From Heliocidaris erythrogramma (taxonomy: Eukaryota; Echinodermata; Echinoidea; Camarodonta; Echinometridae), in contig CM046859.1 in assembly GCA_025617745.1 (NCBI GenBank), positions 22,320,006 through 22,384,005 of the forward strand: a stretch of 64,000 nucleotides of DNA, read 5' to 3'. The position numbers and the translations under genes were made by a program. Numbering within the stretch: position 1 is the stretch's first letter; each line of letters opens with the position of its first letter. Shown here in pieces: positions 12,118 through 25,517 of this stretch. The notes beneath the pieces were generated by a model. That model was not told the origin of the DNA. It was given only the letters and a program-made list of their open reading frames with translations, and searched no databases.

Positions 12118-13870
12118 TGCCCCCTAAAACGTCAAAGTTTTCGCGCTTCGCGCGGGAAGGGGGAAATATTATAACTCTCCTCTCCCTGCACCACCCCTGT
12201 TACCATGGGTGTCGATCCCGTGGGGGGGGGGGGGGGTATAAAACAAAAACTGAGATGGGGGATGGCCTGTATTATTTCCCCCCCCCTCAAATATTTTTGG
12301 GTTATGATACATTAACTTAAAACTAATCATCCAAACTCATGATGTTTGATCTTGAAATACCATCACATTCTTTAATGATTAGAAGTAAGGAAATAAGAAA
12401 TGCCATAATTTCAATGCCAAAATATCGAATAAAATTCGTTCGCTCGCATTGTTATTCTCAATTCTACGTCCATTGGCGTAGATCCGTGCATTTCTTCTTT
12501 TCATTAAAAAACCATTTTGCTCCAAAATGCAAGAATTATAGACAGATTTTTGAAAAATTCCCTGATGTACAGGGGATACCCCCTCCCAACCCCGCTCGGT
12601 CTCTCCGCTCAGTGGTGTATCTAGGGCAGGGGGTGCGTGCCCCGTGCAGCACTTGGAGGGGGCGCAAAAACCCAAAGGAGAGAAAGAAAAATAGGGGGAA
12701 ATTAATAAAAATCATAATCTTTACGATGATCACCGCCCCAAATCCGCATGGTAAATGCACTAGACTCATCTACTTTTGAAGGTTTGAAATGCGAAAATTT
12801 TCCAAAGCTCGGTCGTTTTGCCCCCTCGCATAATTATTTTCTCGTAATTTCGCTCCCCCAGTATATAGTTCTTAAATAGCTTAAAAGGTGTAATTGCTTT
12901 GCTCGCTATTATTATGTAAGTTTCATACGACTCCTGCTACTATTACGCTCCCAATATAGGATATAAAACAGCATTTGCAAGGTTAAACTTTTGAAAGACG
13001 GTCTCAACTTCAGGTCACCTTGCTGAATTTCTCAAGCCTATTAGGGTTTTTGTTAGTTCTGCTCCCGATTGAGTGAATAGATAACCGTTTATCAATGTAT
13101 AAAATTCGAGCTTAATTCTCTACCGCTCAATTGCGGTGCATGGTCAAATGCAAAATTTCCTGGGTAAAACGCACAAGAAAATGCGTGTTTTAGTGTTAAA
13201 AATTATTGTTTGCTACAAGCCGTTATCTTTCTCTAAAATTTGCTAAAACGTCAGAGCTTTAGCGCTTTGCGCGGGAAGGGGGAACTCACCTTCCCTTCAC
13301 CCACCCCTGTTACATACAGTGCAGTTTTGAGTCCAAAATAACTGAAAAGTAGCCAGGGCGTCGAACTAACATTCGCCTAAAAAGAAAGGTGCTAAAACGT
13401 CAGTGCTTTCGCGCTTCGCGCGGGAGGGGGGAAACTCCCCCTCCCTGTACCCACCCCTGTTACATACAGTGAAGTATTGCGTCCAAATAACTGAAAAGCT
13501 CGTCGAACTGTAACTTTCCGCCTAAAAATTGTTTGCTACGAGCCGTTTATCTTTCTCTCAAATTTGCTAAAAACGTCAGAGCTTTCGCGCTTTGCGCGGG
13601 AAGGGTGAAACTGCCCCCTCCCTGCACCCACCTCTGTTACATACAGTGCAGTATTGCGTCCAAATAACTGAAAAGCAGCCAGGGCGTCGAACTATAACTT
13701 TCCGCCTAAAAAATTATTGTTTGCTATATATATATATATATACGAGCCGTTTATCTTTCTCTCAAATTTGCTAAAAACGTCAGAGCTTTCGCGCGGGAAG
13801 GGCCGGGGAAACTCCCCTCCCTGCACCCACCCTCTGCATGGGGAGCACACTTCACCAAGTTTGCACTCTC
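12118..13870 (+). repeat. Irregular tandem family with TTTCGCGC...GCGCGGGAAGG core
   Basis: Copies start with gctaaaa(a)cgtcagagcttt at 13242, 13390, 13565 and 13770 (spacing 148, 175 and 205), with an outlying copy at about 12124. Each has a small palindrome such as cgcgcttcgcgcg, a poly-G/C patch and cacccacccctgttac. An AT microsatellite lies at 13725-13742. The region 12300-13190 between the outlier and the cluster has no gene I can support. Open frames here are repeat-driven. Confidence 0.8.
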
Positions 13871-14154
13871 GCGTGCCCACAACCGCCCCCTAAAATGAAA
13901 TCCTGGCTATGCGGTTGGATCCTTCACGTCTGGCCCCCCTATTGAAAAATCCTGGCTATGCCTGTAGCTATAGGAAGCAAAGCGAAGAGAGTTTTCCCCC
14001 AAAATTATGAAGTCTTAAGGAGGGTTAAAGTCCACCGCACACTATTACATCGATCCACGATCCGATTTGAAAGAAAGTGTTCAGATATAAACAGTTAAGC
14101 ACATAGAATATGTTTTATTGTAGTTCTGAACAGATTGTAAAATCGAAATTACGG

Positions 14155-14372
14155 CCTATAGAGTACCGAAGTGCTGACGTCATATTCGCTCGTCGTCCAG
14201 AGCCCGCGCATGAGGTTCACTGCAAATTCATTCGAGCAACGGGCTGCATGGAGCAGGGCAATTTCAGTGTTTGGCGCTGGTGTGATCACCACCATTGTTT
14301 AGCACAAAATTGTTTAGAACCAGCAACCTTGACAACTTGGCCGGTATGACGTCACACTTCGGTACTCTATAT
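14155..14372. mobile_element. Foldback element with TGACGTCA-bearing arms
   Basis: The ends tatagagtaccgaagtgctg and cacttcggtactctata are inverted; each arm continues into tgacgtcat or atgacgtca. The core is about 150 bp and non-coding. Confidence 0.85.
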
Positions 14373-14581
14373 TACGAGCTTCTAGTCGGAGGAAAGGTCA
14401 AATCGGCTCCGAATCGTAGTGACGTCAGAGCAGTCCTGCGATTGTCTAAGATTTTAAACTGATTTGGCCCTTATTCCGGATATAAGGCTGACATCGTACC
14501 AGATTCCTGTGTTGAGTATTCATATTATTGTTCAGAACCTGAATCAGGTACTTTAGCTAACTGCCTATATTTAATGATATT

Positions 14582-14837
14582 GGCCCGTATTCTGAACTCC
14601 GGTTTAACTTAAACTCCAGTCTAAGTTAAACCAGAGCTTTAATCAAAACTGACGAAAACCGTAAGTCCAGTCTAAATTTCTGTATTACAAAGTTAAGCCA
14701 TACTAGATTGGAGTTTAAGTTAAACTGGATTTCAGAATGTAATTTTCCAAAACTATGGTTCAAAGGGCAGTTTTAGACTGAGTTTAAACCACACTTAGAC
14801 CGCGGTTTAACTTAAACCGGAGTTCAGAATACGGGCC
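14582..14837. mobile_element. Palindromic MITE, ggcccgtattctgaact ends
   Basis: The left end ggcccgtattctgaact is perfectly inverted at the right end (agttcagaatacgggcc). The interior repeats short gtttaacttaaac palindromes, so most of its 256 bases can fold on itself. Confidence 0.9.
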
Positions 14838-15369
14838 ATTGACATTAATTTCCAAAATCCATGGTTTAAACCTCCCGATCCCCCGCGTGGAGCATAAATA
14901 AGCGTATTACAAAACACGAGCAGGTTTGTCAAGGACGGTGCCAATTTAGAACCGACAGGACTCGGTAACCTTGCATGATACCATTTTATCTTTTAATAAA
15001 AATAATAATAATTAAAAAAATTATAACTAGCACAAAAAAGAGAGAAGTCAATGAAAATTATTTTAGATGGTTAAAGTCGGTTTTTTTTTTTTTTTTTTGG
15101 TGATAATAGTCAAAATTGACTGATTGCCATATAACACAAATCAACAACAAGAACGTCCATTGGGTTCTACGTTTAAAGATCACATTGCAAGAAAATTCCA
15201 TCAAAATAAATATTGGCTTAATACTTATTATTGCATAGATGGCATAAATTATACAAGGTTATCCAAATTCAACGCTTGGAAACATTTGAATTAATGATTA
15301 TTATCAATTATAAAACGGTAAAATACAGCCCCCGATATAGCAGCTGAAGAGCTCCTTGAACGCTGCTGA

Positions 15370-15940
15370 GATGTGTGACGACACACGAAGGACCAGTCCT
15401 GTCTAAGCAGACGATATCCCATAACATCTTACACATTTTTCAGTGCCTGTTTTGTCATCTCCTCTTCACTTATTTCTCTTACTTGACTAGCGTCAGTCTT
15501 AATGTTAGTCTGTTGCCTCACTCTTAACTTCGTGTATGGTATTATTTTGATGAAAAATGCAGCGTTAAAAAAATAAAAGAATCAGTCACTTGTAAACAAA
15601 ATAAGACGCCATTGTATTTTCAGCTGCTTGCACCGGGGCATGTTCGGCGTTTCAAGAGGGAACGAATACAATCTGTGATATTATTCGGAGGGCTTTTCAA
15701 TTTGAAAGTGGGGTTTATTTCATTGATCATTGACCCTTCTCCTGTGTATTTACTATCAAACGGTTTTAGTTATCAGAATCAGTTCACTTTCCCTTTTAGA
15801 ATGGTGTGAAATAAGGTCATGTTTAAATGTACCAAACTCTTTATAATTTGATAAATAATTGCATTGCAGTTACGTTTATTCATTATAGGACGTCGTCTGC
15901 TTAAGCAGGATTGGTCCCTAGTGTGACGATATCAAAACTT
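15370..15940. mobile_element. Foldback element of ~570 bp
   Basis: The left arm (about 15373-15417, gtgacgacacacgaaggacc...agcagacgatatc) is inverted with mismatches at about 15890-15937 (gtcgtctgcttaagcagg...gacgatatc). The interior is A+T-rich with no coding signal. The gtctgctt word is shared with the hairpin at 28731. Confidence 0.75.
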
Positions 15941-16456
15941 CACTATATTTCTGGCGAATCCTCGGATATTCCAGATGCTGAGAAGAGCTTTAATTTGTGT
16001 TGTTTTTATAATCATCATAAAAAAAATACGCAGTTGACATAAAACTTTATACGATTGCCATCTGTAAGCTTCCCAGTTTCTATACTTTAATGGAGGTTTA
16101 AACCATGGGGGGTGAAATTGCGAAATTCTCAGGAAACATAATTGTGCGACGGAGCAAAGTGACCGAGCTTTAGAAAATTCCCATTACAAACCTATATTAG
16201 AAATACCATTTCTTATTCAAGGGGCTTATATGACATTATCCATATTTCAAAACGGAGCACCTTTCACCCTGTAATGAATACTTACATTTTAAATATATTC
16301 AACATATTAATTACACCTGAGTTTGATTTGATAGTCCTAATCTCTGACTTGTATACAGGAAGAATACAATTCATCTGCATTTATGCCAAATTTGGAGCTT
16401 TTATCACCAGTGGGCAGTGGCGTCTGTGGAACAGTTTTCAATTTTAAAGGAGATCT

Positions 16457-16592
16457 GGGGAGCGTTTCATCAAGCTTTTTGTCAGTGATTTTTACTGACA
16501 AATTGCTCTCAGCCAATCAGATGCAAGGAGTTCAGTGGCTTATAACAGTTGTCAGTAAAAATCACTGACAAAACGCTTGATGAAATGCTTCC
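16457..16592. mobile_element. Palindromic MITE, gcgtttcatcaagc ends
   Basis: The left end ggggagcgtttcatcaagc is inverted at gcttgatgaaatgcttccc, and the inner arms cagtgatttttactgaca and gtcagtaaaaatcactgac pair perfectly. It is about 136 bp. Confidence 0.9.
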
Positions 16593-16599
16593 CATATTT

Positions 16600-18985
16600 C
16601 CCTGATCACAATAAGTATTTTACACAAAGTCATGTTCTTCAATATAATAACTTTAGCTTCTTTTCATATTTTTTTTGGGGGGACAGGAAACTGTTGATAT
16701 GATTTCAACATACCTTATTACACCTACAAGCCATGTCCTATATAATATACCAGTTTTTGACTAATTATACAGGAGAGGGTATACTCTGTGCATGGTAAAA
16801 ATGGGCACACCGGGCCTCAGGGGCCGAATTTGAGATGGCTCAATAAGAGTCAATATCTTGCTTAGAACCTATTTATCTGCCTGTGTGCCAAATTAAGTAA
16901 TATCTAGATTATCTTTAATCTGATGTTTTAAGTTCTGTCTCGATTCAAACTATGAATTATCTATATTTGGTTAAAAGTCAGGTTTCATAATAAAATCCTT
17001 TTTCCTGTTTTATCAATTAAACGGAACATACGGTCATAACCGAATAACAACTGATCATTATCTCTGCAAGGAACTTTCCTTCCACTCAACTAAACTCTTA
17101 CAACATGTACAATCTGTGTTTACATCTGACTATCCTCAAAGAAATCTCTGCACACCGTCTTGGGAGAGTTCACACTAGCTTGACTTTTGATAAGATTTGG
17201 TATGCTCGGTCTATTTACAAAATGAAAGTAAAATATAATGCGACAGCACTAAGTCTAAAATATGTTCAAACAATTTAACATACTAAAATTTACCGATATA
17301 AATAAACATCACCAAAGCACTTTTATGTACAGATGCACAAACAATTAATTTCCTGACGAATTTTGTAACCTCTTTCAATTAAATTCTACTATTCATAAAT
17401 ACGAAATCAGACACGCAAATCACATCCATATACCCAAGCACATTATTATTCCAACATAACATCCGTACTCCGGACCTAAGCTGTGGAACGTTATCCCTGA
17501 AACATTTCACTTCATCTTACAAATAATATATCTTTAACATTCTTCCCCACCCCCCACTGGGTCTATTCTCTCCCTCTCTTCTCTCTGCTTCTTCGTGAAT
17601 ATCTCATCTCCGTACTCATTTTATGTTGCATCTCCATCCTTCCCCCTTTCCCCTCTTTCTCCCTCTCTCTCTTTCCTTTTTTCTTTTCCCCTCCAATTAA
17701 GCTCATGCTGGCGGTCTAGGAATGTTATCTTTTTCTTTTTTTGTATGCAGTTATTTTCTTTTTACATATGTATTAAATAATATTATGTATTATGTCACTA
17801 AGGACACCATCGCATCAAGCTTTTGCTTTTAGAGGTGTGTCCTCCAACTATGTATGTACCACATGAATGTGTATTATGTCGTAATTTTGATAAAAACACA
17901 TTATTTCGCTCATTTATTACTCTCTACACCTATATTGAAAAGTTGGAAATAAATGTCTTAAATTGATTGAGTTGATTAACTCTGTACATGAACAAAGAGT
18001 AAATAATAATGTCTTAATATACTTTGGTTAAACTAATTCCAATGATATCAAAGATGTTATGATCAAATATAGAATACATTACATTGGGTAAAATACTACA
18101 ATATATCCTAGTGAGCATTACTCCCTGGTAATGCTCACTCGTGTATTAGTGAGGCGGCATAGGGATTTAAATGTGCATTTTGTGATAAAAGTGTGAGGCC
18201 CTGAGAAAATGCCCCCCCCCCCAATTTTTTAATGCATTGTTCCAAATGCATCAGGAGAGAAATTATCCTTAGTCCAGAGTAACCCCCTGCCACACCCCAA
18301 AGAGAGTGGAATAGTCCAGTAGCAAGAAGAAGTCACCACCACTACGAGTGATGTCATCATCACTTTACTTGTTATACATACTTCTCATAACAACTCATGT
18401 GTGCTGACGCCTCCTTGTTACTTCTTTTACAGGTAAGAAATCCAATATTTCTACCTTTTTTGAGTTATTCGTGTATTATGATTATCTAATTATGTCTGTT
18501 TTATATCATGTTAGTTATTGATTTGCATGGATTGCATCATTGTCTGATGAGAGAGAGAGAGAATAAGGTGATGACGATGAAATGTTTTATTCATTTGTAC
18601 GAACAAAGAATGATTTAGAGATCTATTTGGTTCATTGTAGATGTTTAGATTATGTAAGGATTAAGAATTTATACCAAGCTGATTGATAATACCAATTTGT
18701 ATCTTAAGATAATGACTGGGTGCGTAACTGGCTCCTTATAATTATATGCAAAGGAATTTCTTTATTCTGTCCTGGGCCGTGTAGTTGGAGGGGCCTGCTT
18801 GCAAGGAGCTTTTTGTCATTTATCAGTTTATTCAGTTAAAATAATTCGTTCTTGTTTCATAATTTATCTTCTTCATGTTCCCCTCTTATTCCATTTCTTC
18901 TCTCTATCATATAATAAAGGCCCTATTTTGTTTGTTTGTTTGCTTTTATTTCTGCGTTCTAATAACATACAATAAATCGAATTTG
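16600..18985. other. Intergenic, no gene recognised
   Basis: A+T-rich sequence with a pyrimidine-rich patch at about 17540-17700 and a 28-base hairpin gtgagcattac...gtaatgctcac at about 18113-18140. The start and end of any repeat here could not be fixed. Confidence 0.55.
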
Positions 18986-19441
18986 TACATAAGTATTATG
19001 TCTTATGTCTTAGAATGTCTTACAGATTTGTGTGTTATTGATAATTTGGGATATGTAAGATGGAAATTTCCAGAAATGCGAGTAGGATAGGAAAGAACAG
19101 AACTATTAAACTTAAACATGTTATCAAAGGATGGTGGAAGTTGATTATTAATGTACTTGAACATTATGACTGCTACTTGAATTTTATTCAAGTCGAAAAT
19201 ATTTAGCGTTTTAAGTTTATGGAATAAGGGGTCAGTGTAAGTTAAGAAATGCGATCCGGTACAAATACGTATATAGCTCTCTTTTGTAGTTTAAAAATAG
19301 AATTGATTTTGTCGAACCACAATTAACCCATACAATGTAATAATATGTTATATACGGGAGAACTAGCGTATATGCAGGAATAAGGTTGCAAAGAAGAAAC
19401 TTTAGCTTGGAAATTATACCAATGCTTTTGAAAATGCACAT

Positions 19442-20351
19442 GGTGTAGATGGTCATTCCAAGTCAAAGTTTCATCTATAATTACTCCCAAAAACTTTCAT
19501 ACTTTGTTAATTTCATAATTCAAAGTATTGGTTAAGGAATAAGGTCTTTGTGAGAACAAAAGATATTTGTGTCGTCGGCAAATAAGACAAAAGAAAGAAC
19601 GGAGGATGTATTAATAATATCATTGACATAAAGAAGAAATAGTAATGGGCCTAAGATGGAGCCTTGGGGGACACCGCATTGAACTAAAAGGGGATCAGAA
19701 TCATATCCATTGAATGTAACATATTGCCTTCTGACCTCGAATTCCATAATGACTGAGTTTGGAAAGTAGGATAGCGTCCCGGGGGGCCACTCAGATATAT
19801 GGGTGTACACATGCGTGTCCATGGGTTTTCAAAATACCCCCTAAACAGGTTTTATACTTGGATGAAAAAAGACCCCTAAACGAGGATTTTGGTGTAGGTG
19901 TAGATGGTCATTCCAAGTCAAAGTTTCATCTATAATTACTCCCAAAAACTTTCATACTTTGTTAATTTCATAATTCAAAGTATTGGTTAAGGAATAAGGT
20001 CTTTGTGAGAACAAAAGATATTTGTGTCGTCGGCAAATAAGACAAAAGAAAGAACGGAGGATGTATTAATAATATCATTGACATAAAGAAGAAATAGTAA
20101 TGGGCCTAAGATGGAGCCTTGGGGGACACCGCATTGAACTAAAAGGGGATCAGAATCATATCCATTGAATGTAACATATTGCCTTCTGACCTCGAATTCC
20201 ATAATGACTGAGTTTGGAAAGTAGGATAGCGTCCCGGGGGGCCACTCAGATTATATGGGTGTACACATGCGTGTCCATGGGTTTTCAAAATACCCCCTAA
20301 ACAGGTTTTATACTTGGATGAAAAAAGACCCCTAAACGAGGATTTTTGGGC
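19442..20351 (-). repeat. 455-bp tandem duplication inside the LINE
   Basis: The words ggtgtagatggtcattcc start at 19442 and 19897, and the two units are nearly identical through the FADDT region and into the inserted foldback element. The first unit ends within that element (after cctaaacgaggatttt), the second continues through it. A short ggtgtag homology lies at the joint. Confidence 0.92.
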
Positions 20352-20561
20352 GGTTTTTCATCATCCAACCCCCCTAAACAGATTTGACTTCGGCCAGATT
20401 AGTCAAAAGCACCCCTTTTTGTTGAAAATCATCGTTTTTGGACCCCTTAACGCGTAACGCGCGTTACGCGTTCCACCTGAAAAAAGGACCCCTTTTACGC
20501 GTTTTCTTGGACGCGCATGTGTACACCCATATATCTGAGTGGCCCCCCCCCCCCCTCCCGG
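20233..20561. mobile_element. Foldback element with 9-bp target duplication in LINE motif A region
   Basis: The left end runs gccactcaga...gggtgtacacatgcg and the right end is its reverse complement ending ctgagtggccccc, with terminal CCCGG. GGATAGCGT flanks both sides (20224-20232 and 20562-20570). The interior includes acgcgtaacgcgcgttacgc. A left fragment of the same insert is found in the first duplicated unit. Confidence 0.9.
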
Positions 20562-21101
20562 GGATAGCGTGATTCAGCGTATCGAATGCTTTACTCAAGT
20601 CACAGAATATACCAACAACATGTTATTTGTTAGCTATGGCATTTGTAATTTTGTCATAAATTTGAATTAATGCTAGGTCAGTTGAGTAATTTTTCCTGAA
20701 ACCATATTGATTTGAACTGAGTATATTGTGTTTATTGATAAATGTATATGTAACATATTATAAACGATTTTTTTTTTCTAAGACTTTGGATATACTTGGA
20801 AGTAAGGAAATGGGACGATAATTACTTATTTCGTCTTTTTTGAAAATTGGATTGACTTTAGCTTTTTTGAATAGATGAGGGAAAACAGCTTGTGATAACG
20901 AGGGATTAAAACTGTGAGTTAAAGGCTTTGCAAGTGGGTGGATTATTTCTTTTAAAAGAGACATAATTATTTTATCGAAACCATGAGATTTTTAGCTGTT
21001 AAGCGATTTAGAAAGAGAGACTCTTGATTTTGTTCGTAAAGTGAGCGTTAGGGCTATTAATTTTGCTGGCGAGTTCAGGGCCGATATTCGTGAAAAATGA
21101 A

Positions 21102-22013
21102 TTAAAGGAGAATTAACCCCTGAGTACAAATTTACTTATATTGAAAGGTGTAGTATATTCCTACTTATTGGCCTAAATCATTTTCCAGTAAGATATCAGA
21201 AAAGGGTATAATAAAGATATTCCAACACCCGGTATCGTCTACTACTCATTTACATGGGGGCTGCCATTTTCTTGCTGATTTGGATTTGTACATGAACCAT
21301 TGAGAAATGTTCCGGTCAGGAAGATATTTTGAATCCAAGACCTAAATTGATTTTCTTCATTACCTAAAATCCCATATGTGACGAAAAATATAAAGTGGGT
21401 GTTTACATGATTTATTAAAATTAAATCTTTATAATGATACTTTTAAATTGTCTGGTTTTGCTTAACAAAAATCTATTTTCTTGGGTTTGCCAAACAGAGC
21501 AGAACATAATATATGCAGCATGCATTCTGACTTTTCAAGTCCCATTATCCGAAAGCAGGTGAATGCATAGTTTGCCGCTATAGATGCTCAGGGAAGAAGC
21601 ATCCATAAAATTTGAATTAATTTGCTCCGTCCATTGCGTCACAGTATCTAGAAAATAGATTTATATTAAGCGAATATCGATTTTCAACAGAAATATATAA
21701 GGAAATCTTCAGTTTAAAAATAAATTGACATATCTATTCTATATTTTAAATCTCAAATGGGTTTTTAATTTTGAAAAAGGCAATTGGGCATTTGGATTAA
21801 GAAAATCTTCTTGTACACATAAAAAAAATGGCAGCCCCCATGTATTGCTAGCAGACGATACATATTGCTAGCAGATGATAAATTTTGCTCAGAAAATCTT
21901 GATTCGTATCGATCTCGTATATTTTGACGCGAAGCCATATAGTCTAACAAGTAGGAATAAATAACACCTTTGAACACTATCGTCTTTATTGTTTGAGGTT
22001 AATTCTCCTTTAA
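21102..22013. mobile_element. TTAA-flanked non-autonomous element, 912 bp
   Basis: The ends TTAAAGGAGAATTAACC and GGTTAATTCTCCTTTAA are perfectly inverted and sit on TTAA. It carries the block also seen at 1-127 and words such as ggggctgccattttc shared with 24063-24716. No transposase is encoded. It lies within the linker of the LINE. Confidence 0.85.
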
Positions 22014-22716
22014 ATGAATTTGCATAAATACTAGGACCATGTATGTTAGTACCATTTAGTGTGATATTATCCGTGGGTGGGGGATCTGTCTTTTTCCCCA
22101 TAACCTCTTTGATGAATTTCCAACTTGCATTAGTGTTTGAACTGGCCTTTTTTATTCTATTAGAAAAGTGTAATTTACACGGGATGTTCGGATCAGTTTT
22201 GTTAATTTATTGCGATCATTTTTATGTCTTTAGGTTAGTGTCAGTTGGATTGCGTAAATGTAATTTATAGAGGCGGTTGCGTGTTTGTATTGACTTCAAT
22301 AAACTTTTCGTTATCCAAGGATTCTTGGGTTTACTTCGCTTGTTTTTAATTTTGCCTATTATAGAGAGATATTCTTTTCATAATAATGTTGTAATTTGTT
22401 ATTAAAATGTTTGTATGCGGTATTGACATCATTTACATTGTAGACATCTGCCCAGCCCTCTATAAAAGTAAATGCTGTTTCAGTAATTCTACATTACGTT
22501 TGGATTCTTTGCGATATAAAAATTCATCAAATGATTTAGGGCAACATAGTTTGCATTCACAAGTTAAAAATATGGGTAGGTGATCGGAAACTTCAGAGCA
22601 CAATACCCCCCCGATGGTTTTGTTATTATGTACGTTGGAAAAAATATTGTCAATCTGAGTTGAAGAATGTGAATTTATTCTGGTGGGTTTATTGACAATA
22701 AATGTTTGGGGCAACA

Positions 22717-23718
22717 GAGCAGAGCCCGACCACCCGAGTAAAGCACCCGAGCGAGGGTGTAATCTTTGACATACAAAATAAAGGGGCGGGGAAGAAAAGA
22801 TTAATTGAGCATTTGGCGTACAAGAGATTTGAACGCTATTTTTGTCCTTTTTCTTTTCTTCCCTTCCCGTCTTCCTCCTTTTTGATTTCGAACAGATAAT
22901 AACATGTCATTGTTAAGCATTTAATATTTGACAAAGAGGTTGGAATTTGGGCTTAACATTCCCACACATTGAGACCAAACAGGTGACGATTACTTGTCTC
23001 CATCCCAATGGAGGGTGTACTTTTCATTTTTACATGATACAACAAAATTAATAGTACCGTATGATCCCTGATATAGCATTAACGAAACAAGACAATTAAA
23101 TAGCTTCCAAGGGGTAAGTATACACGCAATGTATTAAGCACATTATAGTGAATGACAAATTACTAGTCCTGTCTTGCAGCATACAAATAGTTGAAACATA
23201 ATGGAGCATCATTGCTCGCTTGGCATATATGCAAAGGTTAGTAATAACAACTTAGGGTCATCCGTTCAAACCACATGTTGCTTTGCCAGAATAAAAGGGG
23301 GTAGACTTTTAACACATAAAAAAAGAAAGAAAGTGGCATGGGAATAAAAATTCATGTAGATTAGCTCCAAAACAACTGCCCATACATCGAATTGGATCAC
23401 AGAACGATAAAGGTAACAGTCAAGCAAAACAAAGAGAATTGTTACTGAAACTGTCTGTCAGCATACAAATAGATTTTATATTACACAGTGAACAGCTAGC
23501 TATTCATCAGTAACATGTATGATCAACAAGATAAAGAAAATTGGTACTTAAAACTCTTTCAGCATACGAATAAATACGAGTACCAAATGGACGAGTTCTA
23601 TGAACCTTTGATTATTCGTCTGTAAGACTGGATTAAGTATATAACAAAAATATAACAAAGATGTTGCAGTAATGTTACCGCTTGAACCCTGGAATGTGTA
23701 ATAAAACAATGTACAATA
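22717..23718. other. Intergenic, no gene recognised
   Basis: Unique-looking A+T-rich sequence. The minus-strand frame near its right end belongs to the short element that follows. Confidence 0.5.
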
Positions 23719-23946
23719 GGGCGGTTTACGTAGTGATTCAAATTTTATGCATACTTTTGAAACAAAGGTTGTTCTTGACAACCTGAAAGCTTGCCCGAGG
23801 CTTGCCCGACATAGCAACAAGTAATGTATGCAAACTGGATTCCAAGTATTGTAGTTCATTCATTAATAACAGGTTAATGGAATACCTCGTTACTAGGTCC
23901 CCAGGAAAGAAACATCCATAAATTTGAATCACTACGTAAACCGCCT
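23719..23946. mobile_element. TA-flanked MITE, ggcggtttacgtag ends
   Basis: The ends ggcggtttacgtagtgattc and gaatcactacgtaaaccgcc are inverted. The core (caaaggttgttcttgacaac, catagcaacaagtaatg) is shared with 25851-26067 and 63815-64000, although the termini differ from those at 25851. Confidence 0.9.
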
Positions 23947-24062
23947 TATTACATTTCTTTCCAGCCTCAAATACTTTATGCAGGGGCCTGGGAGCGATTT
24001 TGTTACTGAGGGTGCTGTGAGCAAAAAAAAAAAGAAGGTCATCAGCGTTTTGGGATCTCTTT

Positions 24063-24716
24063 TTAAAGGGAAATTAACCTCAGCGTATGAATTAGCTTAT
24101 TTTGAATGGTGTAGTATATGCCTCTTATTTGATACATGCAATTTCATGTAAAAACACAGGATATAGATATAAATCACTATTTTCCAGCCAAGTTATCGTC
24201 TGCTAGCAATAATAAGGGGGCTGCCATTATTTTATGTGTACACGAACATATTTTTCATCCCAAGTAAAATTTCCTTCATCGTTAACTTGTAATTGATTTT
24301 TAGAGGACAAATATATATTAGATAAAGTCACATATTCTGAAATGTAAGTTTAGTTTTATATATTTTTTAAAAGGTCTTAATTTGTTCATAAAAAATATAC
24401 TTCATAAAAAATATACGTCAAGGACGGAGAATTGACGTCAAGGACGGAGACAATCGTAACAATACCAAAACAAAGCGAGGAATCTGCTTTACAGGATGGC
24501 TATTAGAACTCATGGGTCGTCAATTATCTAGGCCCATGGCCAATAACAATCGTAATACAATCAGAACAAAGCGACGTATCTGTTGTAAAGGTAGGCTATT
24601 ATCAATGCATATGGTACCTAATGATCCGTGTCATGCACAAAATGGCAGCCTCCATGGAAAGACGTAGCAGACAATAGGTGCATCTAGAATATCACGTGGG
24701 GTTACTTGTCCTTTAA
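24063..24716. mobile_element. TTAA-flanked non-autonomous element, 654 bp (copy 1)
   Basis: It begins TTAAAGGGAAATTAACC and ends with a near-inverted GTTACTTGTCCTTTAA. It is nearly identical to 38751-39404, with the same length and only a few base differences seen by eye. It sits inside a further small repeat with caggggcctggg and cccaggaccctg ends (about 23980-24808). Confidence 0.93.
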
Positions 24717-25517
24717 CTACTTTTTAGCTACAGCACCCCCAGCATTCTCAGCCCTCTAGGGGTGCAGGGGTGCTGCAGTACCCCCCGCACCCGGATCCCA
24801 GGACCCTGACTTTATGTATTGTATGAATAAACAAGATAAAGAGAATAGTTACTTAAAGTTAAACACATTTTACGGATGGGTTCTGTAAATGACACAAGTG
24901 ATTTGCAAAACAAACAGATTTGTTTAATAGACCCCCTGTCAGCACGTGAACAGTGTAACCACAATGGTCTATCATTACTCGTTTGATATGACAGAGGTGA
25001 TATATTTAAAAGTAAAATACAGAGAATTGATACTTCATTTAGGTCGGTGTTTTCCCATTTAACATGGGGCATCATTATTCACTTGGTATGCAAAGGTTAG
25101 AGTTAACTATTCAAACGATATAAAGAAGAGAAATGTAGTTTCGACGTATTTCTTTGCTTGAACAACAAAACAAGAAAATGTGAAAACTTTTGATACACAA
25201 AACGATGGATGGGGAATAAAAATTCTGGTATGTTACCAAATCCAGACCTAGAAATATGTACTTGTTAACAAATGGAACCTGCATTGTGCAGCGATTTGCT
25301 TGTTACTTATTAGCATCATTTTTCTTTTTAACTAAGTTTCAAAGTGACAGTAACAATTTATGATACCTTAAAATTTGAAAAATAACAAATATATTACATT
25401 TATAGAGCTTTTGAAATGGCCAAATCTGGCGCATTGATCTTATTGATCTCATTTTATCTCAGGAACCACAAACAATTGCTTGTTTATGTGGAACGTTTGG
25501 AATGCATAGTCCTGATA

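Larger units (their letters stand above)
18990..22716 (-). mobile_element. Degenerate CR1/L2-like LINE, 5'-truncated
   Basis: Read on the minus strand, the order is that of a non-LTR retrotransposon. First comes the end of an AP-type endonuclease with SDHLPIF (about 22716-22460), then the reverse transcriptase finger region with NYRPISLLPSISKVLEK (20964-20758). Motif A, DLSKAFDTLNH, lies near 20600. The palm carries GVPQGSILGPLLF and FADDT (two tandem copies, 20202-19987 and 19767-19532). A C-terminal segment (19191-19003) resembles the tail of CR1/L2 proteins. Frames shift and stop often, so it is dead. Three later events interrupt it: the elements at 20233-20561 and 21102-22013 and a 455-bp duplication. 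The family assignment is by motif only. Confidence 0.85.
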
